NCBI RefSeq assembly: GCF_019399895.1 | Contig: NC_091874.1 | Coordinates: 7,008,501 to 7,072,500 of the forward strand | Reading direction: 5' to 3' | Origin: Cardiocondyla obscurior | Taxonomy: Eukaryota > Arthropoda > Insecta > Hymenoptera > Formicidae | DNA: 64,000 nt | In this document: positions 45,021 to 53,410 of the stretch, one piece after another | Position numbering within the stretch: position 1 is the stretch's first letter | Layout: each line of letters begins with the position of its first letter | The notes under the pieces: model-generated | Database searches by the model: none | What the model saw: only the letters and a program-made list of their open reading frames with translations | Told to the model about the DNA's origin: nothing | Translations under genes and position numbers: made by a program

Positions 45021-45530
45021 TCATCTGCGTTGCGTTTTCTCTTTGCACGACCGCAGGAGTCCCGCTCCGTTGAACCTGAGATGCCACCGGCGATGACCCA
45101 GACGTGGCTTGTATTGTCGTGAGACGTGCACGGCAAAGTGTGGCACGTCTACGACTATTCCAGGTTCTACTTCCACTGGAATTGGCGGTGGTGGCAGCGG
45201 TCCCATGACTCTCAGCGGCTCCAGCGTTGGACGGGTGGATGGTTCGGGCGTGGAGGTCGGTTTCTTTGGCGGTGGCGGCGGTGGCGGCGGTGGTTCCAGC
45301 ATCCACGCTCTTTTCCGTGCGTTCATCGCATCGGAACGTTGCACAATGGTTCCGATGCGTGGTACCGCTGGTCTCCCTTGCACTTTTTTCTCGGCTGTGC
45401 TCGTAGGTACGGGCGGCTTCTCTGGCGATCCTCGATAGACCCGGACCCAGTCCTCGCTGATAGCTGCTGCGGCCGGATCGTAGCCTTCTCCGAGTATCGC
45501 GTTTATTTCTTGGAGAATATCTCGCTCCAT
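45021..45530 (-). CDS. Third ORF of young Gypsy, proline-rich
   Basis: 169 codons starting MERDILQEINAILGEGYDPA, downstream of pol and before the 3' LTR. The middle contains a run of nine Pro and other PPxP patches; the C-terminus is basic (RQYKPRLGHRRWHLRF). No signal peptide or membrane segment, so it is not a normal envelope protein. It is intact in an element whose other genes are intact, which argues for a real product, but I recognise no family. Confidence 0.6.
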   Translation of the reverse strand: MERDILQEINAILGEGYDPAAAAISEDWVRVYRGSPEKPPVPTSTAEKKVQGRPAVPRIGTIVQRSDAMNARKRAWMLEPPPPPPPPPKKPTSTPEPSTRPTLEPLRVMGPLPPPPIPVEVEPGIVVDVPHFAVHVSRQYKPRLGHRRWHLRFNGAGLLRSCKEKTQRR

Positions 45531-45625
45531 GGCTTAAACTCGACTGATTGCTCGCGCTGGTCCTTTGCTGCTTATGTACCGTGGCTTTATTTTGTCATTA
45601 GCCTGTTTCGTATTTTCGTTAGTGT

Positions 45626-48554
45626 TTATTCTGGTGACTCTTCGTGTTCGGTAAGTTCGTTGGTACCGAGTTTCAAATCTTTTACGTGTATGTGTCGGTG
45701 CCATTTCTCGCGTTTGCTCCTTAGGTCCACGATTACCGGTGATATTATCCGGCGAATTTCGAGCGGGCCGATGAACTTCGGGGCAAGTTTTGCGTTGAAT
45801 GCGGCTGCTTTATTTGAGAGGGGCCGATCTTTCTTCCACACGATGTCCCCGACGGTCGGTCTCCATTCGCGTCTCCGTAGATTATAATGTTTCTCCTGGT
45901 GTTGAAATGCGCGTGCCAGGTTGATTTTTACCAGTTCGAACGCTTCTTCAAGTTGCTTTTTTCGGTCGCTCGGTTTCACGGTATATCCGCGCGGTTCTTC
46001 TGGTCGTCGTAATTCGCGGCCGTGTGTTAAAAATGCGGGGGTGTAACCCGTCGCTTCGCTTATCGCTGTATTGAAAGCGAACTGGAGTTCGGCTAAATAT
46101 TCGTCCCATGTCTGGTGTTTCTGTTTGACGTACTGTGCTATCATCGTTTTAATTGTACGGTTCGCGCGTTCTACCGGATTGCATTGGGGAGCGTACGCCG
46201 GTGCGAGGCGATGCTGAATTCCTAACTCGCGAAGCATATTTGTCAATTTTTCCGCTTTGAATTGTGTTCCGTTGTCGGATAGTATTTCCTCCGGGCAACC
46301 GTGCCGCAATATTATTGCTTCCCGTAAATGTTTTTTAACTTCGTCTGCTGTTGCACGGCGGAGGGCTCGCATTTCGATCCATTTAGTGAACCTATCTTGC
46401 ATGTTTAGTAGCCACATGTGGCCCGTTTTTGATCGCGGGAGCGGTCCTACCAAATCGATCGATATTTGTTGTCCCGGTCTTTCGATTGCTGTGCTATGTA
46501 ACGTGCCGGCCGGTTTATTTTGCTCCACTTTGTGTGCTAAACAGCTTGGGCAGTTTCGTACGTATTTTGCTATGTCGCGGAACATGCCCGGCCAATAATA
46601 GTGTTGCGCGATTCGCGTTATAGTTTTCGCGGTTCCCATGTGTCCGGCGGTTGGTTCGTCGTGATATTTTTGTAGCAAAGATAGGCGGTTTTCCGCGGGT
46701 ACGCATTTTTTCCATTGCGTGTCTGCAGGGGCGTCTTTAAAATCTAATCGGTGTAGTACGTGGCGGTATAATTTCCTGTTAATAACGCGAAGGTCGGGTG
46801 TTTCGTGTGGCTGTTCGTGAGCTTTCTGCCACATTTTCTTATACCATGGGCATTTCGGTTGAGTGGTACTTCCGACGTAATTTTGTCGCGAAAGTGCGTC
46901 CGCGACTCTGTTTAACGCGCCTTTCCGGTACCGTATCTCGAACGCGTATTGTTGTAATTCAAACGCCCATCTGCCGAGTCTGCCCGTGGGTGATTCCAGC
47001 TTTTGTAGCCATTTAAGCGATTGATGATCGGTTACTACTTGAAATTCATATCCCTCCAGATATCCTCGCATCTTCCGGATTCCCCATATTACGGCTAAGC
47101 ATTCCAGTTCGGTCGCGCTATAGTTTCTTTCGGCCCCATTCAGTGTGCGACTCGCGTACGCGACGACTCGTTCGCCTTCCGTGAAATATTGCGTGAGTAC
47201 GGCCCCTAGACCGGAAGTACTTGCGTCTGTTTGTAATATGAATTTCCGTGTAAAATCCGGGCAGGCTAATACTGGCGCGGTTGTTAACGTGGCTTTGAGT
47301 TGTTTGAACGCTTCTTGTTCTTCTTTTCCCCATGTCCATTTCGCGCTTTTCCGCGTGAGTGTAGTTAATGGGGCGGCCACGGTCGCGAAATCGCGTATAA
47401 AACGACGGTACCATGATGCTACGCCCAAAAATTGTCTAACTTGTTTCACGGTACGTGGTTCCGGCCACTCGGTAACGGCTGCTGTTTTTTCTGGATCGGT
47501 TCGTATTCCGTCGCGGTCTATTATGTGCCCCAAATATTTAATGGTATTTACGCAAAATTTGCATTTTTCTGGGTTAAGACGAAGGCGCGCATCGCGTAGT
47601 CGGTAAAATACTTCGGTCAGTGTTTTTAAATGGCTTTCAAAATCCGGGCTACAGACGATAATATCGTCTAGATACACGAAGACGTGTGGCTCTAATGCGG
47701 GGCCTATTACGGTGTCGAGTAATCGCTGGAAAGTCGCGGGCGCGGAGTGCAGCCCAAACGGCATTACCCGGAAGTGCATCAGGCCTCTTCCGGGTACGGT
47801 AAAGGCTGTGATCGGTCGACTCTCTTTCGCGAGCGGTACCTGCCAGTATCCGTTTTTGAGATCTAATGTAGATAAATATTTGGCTCCCCGTAATTTATCT
47901 AACGTCGCATTAATTTGCGGGAGTGGGTACGCGTCTCGTGCCGTAACTTCATTTACTTTCCGGAAATCGATACAAAATCGGTGTTTGCCGTCTTTCTTTT
48001 TGACTAATACGATCGGCGAGCTCCACCCGCTTTCCGACGGCTCAATTATTTTATCGGCCAGCATTTTTTCGATTTCGGCGTCGATTATTGCTTGCATCGC
48101 AGGATTTCGCGGTCTATATCTTTGTTTAATCGGAGTTTCGGTTGTTAGTTTCATCCGGTGTTCAATTTTATCGGTCGGTCCGCATATTTGTTCGAATTTC
48201 TCTAGCTCTTTTTTTAGGAACGCGGTTAGTCTTTCGTCTTCGGTACCGTTGGATCTCGTTATTTGTTCGATTTCTACCGTATGCGCGTGTCTTTCGTTGT
48301 CGGTGGTGCTTGCGGGTGGCGGTGGGATATTAAATTTTGCTCGTGCCCATAAATCTACGCCGATTAGCATGGGGCTTTCCATTGATGCGAGTATCTGGAA
48401 GGTATGCGTGAAGCTTTGTCCCGCGATTGTTATCGGCGCGTCCACTTCCCCCCCGATTTCGGTGGCGGATCCGTCGGCGAGCTGCACCTGGCCCGTTACG
48501 TTCTGTCTCGGGATTCCGTCGTTTAGTAATTTGTTCGCGGTATCTTCGTTAATG
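45626..48554 (-). CDS. pol: Gypsy Pol: protease C-part, RT, RNase H, integrase
   Basis: From the MITE border the frame reads YINEDTANKLLNDGIPRQ (protease), then RT with LDLKNGYWQVPL and catalytic FVYLDDIIVC, RNase H with QTDASTSGLGAVLTQ and QVVTDHQSL, and integrase with the HHCC segment (HDEPTAGHMG, CPSCLAHK), ISIDLVGPLPR, LSDNGTQFKAE and NPVERANRTIK. About 975 codons, uninterrupted to the stop at 45626. Upstream of 48554 the open frame continues by chance into the MITE inverted repeat, giving a chimeric N-terminus (from 48658) that does not belong to Pol. Confidence 0.95.
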
Positions 48555-48556
48555 TA

Positions 48557-49119
48557 CAGTGACCGGCAATAATGGCCTGTCGCACTGCGGCGACGGCGGC
48601 TCCCGCGCGTGAGGTGGGGTAGTGTGCGTGAGGCCTCACCGCGGATCGCGTACGGCATTTAAAATTGTCTTTCTTAAGACAGAAAACAAAAATTATCCCA
48701 AAATTAAATTATACGTAATGTAAAAATATATATTTAAAATATAAGTAACATGAGTATTTAATTTCGATTGTTAAAAGTCGCAAAATGTCTTAAAGTATAC
48801 GCTAGAATTAATAGCGTACTCTTGCGATATACTTCTATCCTTGTCTACCCGTATAAACACGAACGCGTGCAAGCGATAGAGCGAAAGTGCGCCTATAATA
48901 ATTCCTTAGCGTTCACTCATGCTTTCTCTCTCACACGCACGGGTCGCGAGCGAGAGAGAGCATGAGAACGCCCCCCAAATTTTCCCCCGTCCTCTCGCTC
49001 CTTTCTGCGTTCCACGCCTCACGTACGCGATCCGCGGTGAGGCCTCACGCACACTACCCCACCTCACGCGCGGGAGCCGCCGTCGCCGCAGTGCGACAGG
49101 CCATTATTGCCAGTCACTG
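48557..49119. mobile_element. 563-bp MITE with 98-bp inverted repeats in the Gypsy protease
   Basis: Ends CAGTGACCGGCAATAATGGC (left) and the inverse of CAGTGACTGGCAATAATGGC (right); the repeats 48557-48654 and 49022-49119 differ at one position. TA flanks it (48555-48556, 49120-49121). The interior is AT-rich on the left and has no transposase. Excision with one TA rejoins the protease as GSEASY|INEDTANK in frame. Confidence 0.93.
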
Positions 49120-49121
49120 TA

Positions 49122-49376
49122 CGAGGCCTCCGATCCGGTATCGAGCAGGGCCTCGTACTCCCGTCCCTGTATAACGACGGGTAGGTGCGGTCGCGGTGAG
49201 TATTTTATTGCGGGGACCGGGGTACGGCCGCTGTTTCCCCGGTCCGGCTGGCGTTTCCCGTGGGGTGGCAGTCTCGCGTCAAAACGCCGTCTTTGCCACA
49301 TTGGGAACAGAATTTGCGCGGAATGCGGCGACAATCGTGTCTCGTATGTCCGCGCTGCTTGCAACGCCAGCAGCAC
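49122..49376 (-). CDS. pol: Gypsy protease N-part, overlapping gag
   Basis: The frame reads VVIQGREYEALLDTGSEASY up to the MITE, containing the aspartic protease DTG. It overlaps the end of gag (49205-49376) in another frame, so Pol is probably made by ribosomal frameshifting. No convincing start codon is needed. Confidence 0.88.
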
Positions 49377-50230
49377 TCGTTACGATCGTATGCTGCCGTT
49401 GCAGCGACAGCGGGGCGTGTGGTGGTCGGTCGCGTCTGGCGGTCTAAACATTTTTCGATTTCAGCGGCGCGGCGGGCCAGTTCGGCCGGGGACTGTATTT
49501 GTTCCCGGGTGACAAACGGGCGTAGGCGTTGATCCATGTTTTCGAGGAGGATGTCCGTTTTTTCCTCCTCCGAATATCCCCCGGCGCGACGCATCAAAGT
49601 TGAGATTTCCGTCGCGAACTTACGGTATGGTTCCCCGGGCTTTTGTACTCGCGCCTCAATCTCGCGTCGTAACTGTGCGCGATAACGGTACGGGAAGAAA
49701 TGTTCGCGAAATGCCTGCTGGAAATCGCCCCAAGTTTCCCATTCTCCCCTTTGATTCCGCCACCACTCGAGCGCCTCTCCCCTTAGCAGTTCCGGTAGTC
49801 CGCGGAGCATATGCTGTTCGCGGAATCCGTAGACCTCGGTCAACTCGTCTACCCGTTCCAAGAACCCGGCCAGATCTTTACCGTCAAAGTGACAGCCCCA
49901 CTTTCGAATTTGGTTCATGATTTTAGCCTGATCTTCGGTCGGCGTCATTTCCCGATTCATATTTGATATCGCGTTACTTGTGGTGGCCAGGTTCGCGGTG
50001 TAGGGCGCGGGATTCCCGGGGCCATCGGTTGTGACTTGAATAAGTGGCGTGGCCATGGTGGTTTGTGACGTGCCCGGCCTTGGTGAGAAATAAGTCTCCG
50101 GATTATGTAGCACGTATTGGCTTAATCGTTGGCGTAACTCGTCTATATTTCCGTTCGTATTTAGCCCTAATTCCTCCAGTTCGCCTGCAAGTTCTACTTT
50201 TGGCAATTTATAAATCCAATCTCGAGGCAT
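49205..50230 (-). CDS. gag: Gypsy Gag with SAP-like N-terminus and zinc knuckles
   Basis: 341 codons. Residues 8-45 (LPKVELAGELEELGLNTNG, then IDELRQRLSQYV) resemble a SAP DNA-binding motif. The capsid-type core follows with LRGEALEWWRNQ and FREHFFPYRYRAQLRREI, then CWRCKQRGHTRHDC and CSQCGKDGVLTRDC zinc knuckles. Start at 50230 is 27 bases from the primer site. Intact. Confidence 0.93.
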   Translation of the reverse strand: MPRDWIYKLPKVELAGELEELGLNTNGNIDELRQRLSQYVLHNPETYFSPRPGTSQTTMATPLIQVTTDGPGNPAPYTANLATTSNAISNMNREMTPTEDQAKIMNQIRKWGCHFDGKDLAGFLERVDELTEVYGFREQHMLRGLPELLRGEALEWWRNQRGEWETWGDFQQAFREHFFPYRYRAQLRREIEARVQKPGEPYRKFATEISTLMRRAGGYSEEEKTDILLENMDQRLRPFVTREQIQSPAELARRAAEIEKCLDRQTRPTTTRPAVAATAAYDRNECCWRCKQRGHTRHDCRRIPRKFCSQCGKDGVLTRDCHPTGNASRTGETAAVPRSPQ

Positions 50231-50256
50231 CCCGTCGCGAGGCTAGTGACCATCGA

Positions 50257-50274
50257 GTCCCTGTTCGGGCGCCA
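50257..50274 (-). other. Gypsy primer binding site, tRNA-Lys
   Basis: TGGCGCCCGAACAGGGAC on the minus strand, directly next to the 5' LTR; complementary to the 3' end of tRNA-Lys(UUU), the primer also used by lentiviruses. Confidence 0.93.
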
Positions 50275-51325
50275 TGAAACGACCCGTTTTGTCGCGGACA
50301 CCGAATATCGCTCTAGCGAGCCGGTCCCGGAGCGCTCGTCGGAATGCCAGGATTCGCGTGAGAGGGTCGTTAGATGCACTCGAGATTTGAAAGAAATAAT
50401 AAACTGAATTTATTAGAAAGAAAGAAATATATACAAGTGAGAATTGTCTCGTGACGACGGTCGGATACAATTTACAAAGATCGCTGACGCGGTTGACGGC
50501 TACACGTTTACAGTTATTATTCGCGCGATAATACACGGTCGGTCGCTCACCCCGTCGAGTGAGAGCGACGTCGGCGCAAGCGGCGTGAGTGAGATGAAGC
50601 GCGGTGTTTACGCGGATCGTCAACCGAAATTCGTAACGGCGTCGCGGAACAATTATATGATTAACGCGGAAGGTTTTTGACGGACGAATACGCGAGGTAA
50701 TGAGGGGTCGAGAAGAGGGTAGTGCCTGTATGGTGTCGATTTACCGAGATAACTCGGTCGAGGCGGAGAGATCTCCACCCCGTTGTTCTCGACGGCGCGA
50801 GAGTATCGTGAAGGTGCCGTACGGTAGCACGCCTTCCCCTGGGACCGAGAATACTCGGTGGAGGCAGAGTGAACTCTACCCCTCGAGCCGGAGACTGCGT
50901 AACTACGGTGCGGGCTGATATGAGCACCAGGAGTCCCTGGTCGAGGCAGAGTGTGCTCTACCCCGTGACAATTTACGCTCGGATCGGAGTCGATGTTCGC
51001 TCGGAAGCGAACGGTTAGGAACGGTGTCTTTACCGCTTCGGCGTCGTCTTTTTATATGAAAAAAAGGTAGGCGCCGGGGGTTCGCGGTAGGACGCTTATC
51101 GTTTGCGGCGCTATGTTTTTTGTCGCGGCGTGTTTCGGAACGAGGAGCCGCGGTGCCGTCGGCTCCCTCGCGCGCGGAACTTAGTTGCGGAGCGGCTCGT
51201 TCGTTACTTTCGAATGCACTTACGGCACGCCGCGTTTTTATTCTCCTCGCCTGACGGTTGGTCGGTTCGGCGGCATCGGCGGGTCGTCGGCCGGAAATGA
51301 TGCACCGTCGGGGTGCATCGTTACA
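50275..51325 (-). repeat. 5' LTR of young Gypsy
   Basis: 1051 bp, TGTAACG...GTTTCA on the minus strand, with TTCATATAAA as a TATA box and AATAAA near the inner end. Several open frames inside are copied identically in both LTRs and are not supported as genes. Confidence 0.96.
51051..51060 (-). promoter_or_regulatory. TATA box of young Gypsy 5' LTR
   Basis: TTCATATAAA on the minus strand, about 270 bp inside the LTR. The same site is present in the 3' LTR near 44710. Confidence 0.55.
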
Positions 51326-52836
51326 ATTAAATAATATATATTTAATTATTATAAGACAATTATATATAAATAATAAATAAAAGAAGAAAAACGTACATAA
51401 TGTTACAACACAGTTCTCATCAACAAAGATTTTGTCTTCACCTTCAATGTAATGTTTAAAACAATCATGCTCAAGAAAATTAGTAGAAAACCGAAAAATC
51501 CATCCACAATATCCACATTTATGCTGAAAGTGTTCAAACATGCAGCATTGAAAAAGAGAAAAAGCAAACAGTATAAAAATGCAAGCAGCATAACCAAAAT
51601 ATTAATATAAGCGATAGTGTTTAAGATAAATTAATAAATTAAAAAAACTACTTTTTACTTACTCTTATTTCGTCTTTATTTATATTTTTTTTTTTTTTAA
51701 TTAAAATATATCTTTGAACAGAGTCTATTTTTTACTGACAGTTACGTTTTTCACTAATACATGTACAGACACGCTGTTATGCAGTTCGTGCAAACTTTGG
51801 CGTATGAATTTTGGGCGTAAAGCGCGAAAAGTAACTAGCAAGACGTGATTGGTTGACGATAGGTACGCAGAATACGCCATCACGCAAGTTACGCTCCATG
51901 TAACGGCAGCCTTATTCTTCGTTATCTGTACAGCCGCTTTGCATTTATTTATAATGTTAGTCATATTTCCAGATTTTTTCTTTAAAAATTTAAGGTATTG
52001 CTGAATAGGCTTAACTTTTGTATTTAGTAAGTTTGACCAAATATTCGTAACATCTTTTCCAAGTAAGATAGAACTATGTTGCAATAAAAAATCTGAGTTT
52101 TTAGAAAAGGCCAATCAATTAACAATTCTTTAATTTTTTTTTATTTTTTATTTATGATACCTCTTACAGTTGGATATGTGTCTATCATTAATTGACTAAC
52201 TGTTTTTGTATCTCTTTCCACATTAGCAAATAATTCCAATAATTGAATACGTTTTTCTTCTTGTGATTTGGAATTCTCTGTAGGAGGTAATTTAGGTGCA
52301 TATGCAATGCATTCGTATTGATCTCTACGTTGTGATATGGCAGCTTCTTTTTTCCTTTCTTCTAGATCTGCATTGTTGCTATCGGAACTAAATGCTTTTT
52401 TTTGTTTCTTGTATGCTTTATGTACTAAACGCAGTTATATCTTTGCATTTTTAGCGATTCTATGTCACTACCCCACTGTTGACTATTGTGTCTTTAAAAA
52501 ATTTTGGGTACGTATTACAAATGTTCAACGCTATTTTTTCAGTCATACCTCTTGACGTTTGTTTAAGTTCGTTTAACATGTAATCTGCAACAACTCGATT
52601 AATCGTTTGCCTTTGTGAAAGCAGTAGTTTTTCTCCTCTTTCGCAAGTACAAAGTATCGTATTAGGAACTTTGTCCCATACGCCTGTTTTTAAATTTAAA
52701 ACGCATGAATTAGTTGAATTATTTGACGATGTCCATGTACTTGGTGATGCTGTAATAAAAATAATAACAAAAGTACAAAACAATATAGAAACGTGAAAAT
52801 ATATTCTCTTACAATATTGAACACAATATATATATT

Positions 52837-53160
52837 CAGGGTGTCCCAAACATACGTAAACAAACTTTTAGGACAGATAGAACGTCTAAAAAGAAAACGA
52901 CAAGTCCTATACCGTTTTCTAAAATTCTTACTCGTTTTCAATAAAAAAATTAATTTATATACACGCAAAAGCGACAAGAAAGCGTGGACTGAGTGAGCGC
53001 GCGATAGACAGCGACGAGTATATCTTAAAAGCGATGGGCAGAGACAAAGCGCTGCAAGCGAGACGAGGTGACAACGCGCGTTGTCGCTTCATTTCTCTCG
53101 TGTGTCGTCGCATCGCCTCGCTCGCGCGTTGTTTCCTTGTCTCGCTCGCTACGCGCTAGT
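52837..53160 (+). mobile_element. Truncated CAGGGTGTCCC mariner-type element
   Basis: Left end CAGGGTGTCCCAAACATACG followed by sequence resembling the left arms of the MITEs at 15131 and 58957 (AAAGCGACAAGAAAGCGTGG and GC-rich centre). No matching right end was found, so the right border is approximate. Confidence 0.65.
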
Positions 53161-53177
53161 TTCGCCGATTCTCAGGT

Positions 53178-53393
53178 GTGGACGGAGCAAGAGGTCCTCT
53201 CGCTAAAATAATCATGGAAAAACCGCGGGGGTGGATCACCATCAATGATATTTTCACTGGCGATGCTGCTCTTGTTTCGTTAATCAGAGTCGGGCAAACA
53301 GAAAACGTGCCCCTGGTAGATATGTCAACCTTATTCATGCACCTGGGTATTGCAAAAAGTTTCATCATATGGATCCATACGCCGGCTGAATGA
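53178..53393 (+). other. Unrecognised ORF pair, both strands open
   Basis: A 71-codon plus frame (EKPRGWITINDIFTGDAALV) and an overlapping minus frame (53156-53368) are both open in a GC-rich island between a MITE and the Ulp1 gene. I recognise neither and cannot choose the strand. Confidence 0.25.
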
Positions 53394-53410
53394 ATTACAC
53401 CGAAAGGGCC

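Larger units (their letters stand above)
43931..51325 (-). mobile_element. Young Gypsy element, complete, with tRNA-Lys primer site
   Basis: LTRs 43931-44980 and 50275-51325 (1050 and 1051 bp; by eye one substitution and one single-base indel), flanked by ATTA on both sides (43927-43930, 51326-51329). On the minus strand: 5' LTR, primer site, gag, pol, a third ORF, polypurine tract, 3' LTR. gag and pol are open apart from a MITE in the protease. Copy number and LTR identity suggest very recent activity. Confidence 0.96.
42683..51541 (-). pseudogene. Harbinger accessory gene: zinc-finger/MADF/BESS protein, Gypsy in first intron
   Basis: First exon from ATG 51541 encodes HKCGYCGWIFRF...FLEHDCFKHY, a C2H2/BED-like finger, up to a GTAACA donor near 51410. 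The next exon is 43897-43733 (acceptor AATTACAG), with ELLIRAVKTRKALYDFRLP, the start of a MADF/Myb-SANT domain. Then 43646-43460 (RDNYLKSRKKMKSYIPSGS; one TGA replaces a Trp), about 43384-43180, a short exon near 43070-43000, and the last exon with a BESS-like HLGKMMQKLPLLERMRVEI and stop at 42683. In PIF/Harbinger elements this protein carries the transposase to DNA and the nucleus. The intron 1 insertion of the Gypsy is 7.4 kb. Confidence 0.8.
40055..51912 (+). mobile_element. PIF/Harbinger DNA transposon with nested Gypsy
   Basis: The left end GGCTGCCGTTACATGGAGCG and the right end CGCTCCATGTAACGGCAGCC are inverted repeats of about 30 bp with one mismatch. The element carries the two canonical genes, a DDE_4-type transposase (plus strand) and a MADF protein (minus strand), arranged convergently. 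Without the Gypsy it is about 4.46 kb, which is in the normal range. Confidence 0.93.
39427..52752 (-). pseudogene. Unrecognised multi-exon gene, split by the Harbinger element
   Basis: Minus-strand pieces on both sides of the Harbinger form one gene: the exon starting at 52752 (acceptor TTTATTACAG, then SPSTWTSSNNSTNSCV), a degenerate middle with frameshifts, a frame from 52114 to 51916 (GNMTNIINKCKAAVQITKN), then TPKILVIFPLLVEHFKED from 40051, VLSIPNLNYLVLIIGGTSLYD near 39870-39800, and a last exon ending FNLAKAALSLFPDL at 39427. Excising the element and one TTA gives TKNNTPK in frame. I recall similar uncharacterised multicopy proteins in arthropods but cannot name a family. Several stops and frame changes show it was decaying. 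Confidence 0.6.

Noticed and set aside
45126..45887. 253-codon Trp/Arg-rich plus-strand ORF
   Set aside because: It is the antisense shadow of the proline-rich third ORF and of the pol end.
47712..48572. 286-codon plus-strand ORF
   Set aside because: Antisense shadow of Gypsy reverse transcriptase; composition follows the coding strand.
48919..49512. 197-codon plus-strand ORF similar to the start of the pol ORF
   Set aside because: The similarity is the MITE inverted repeat read in both directions, not a duplicated gene.
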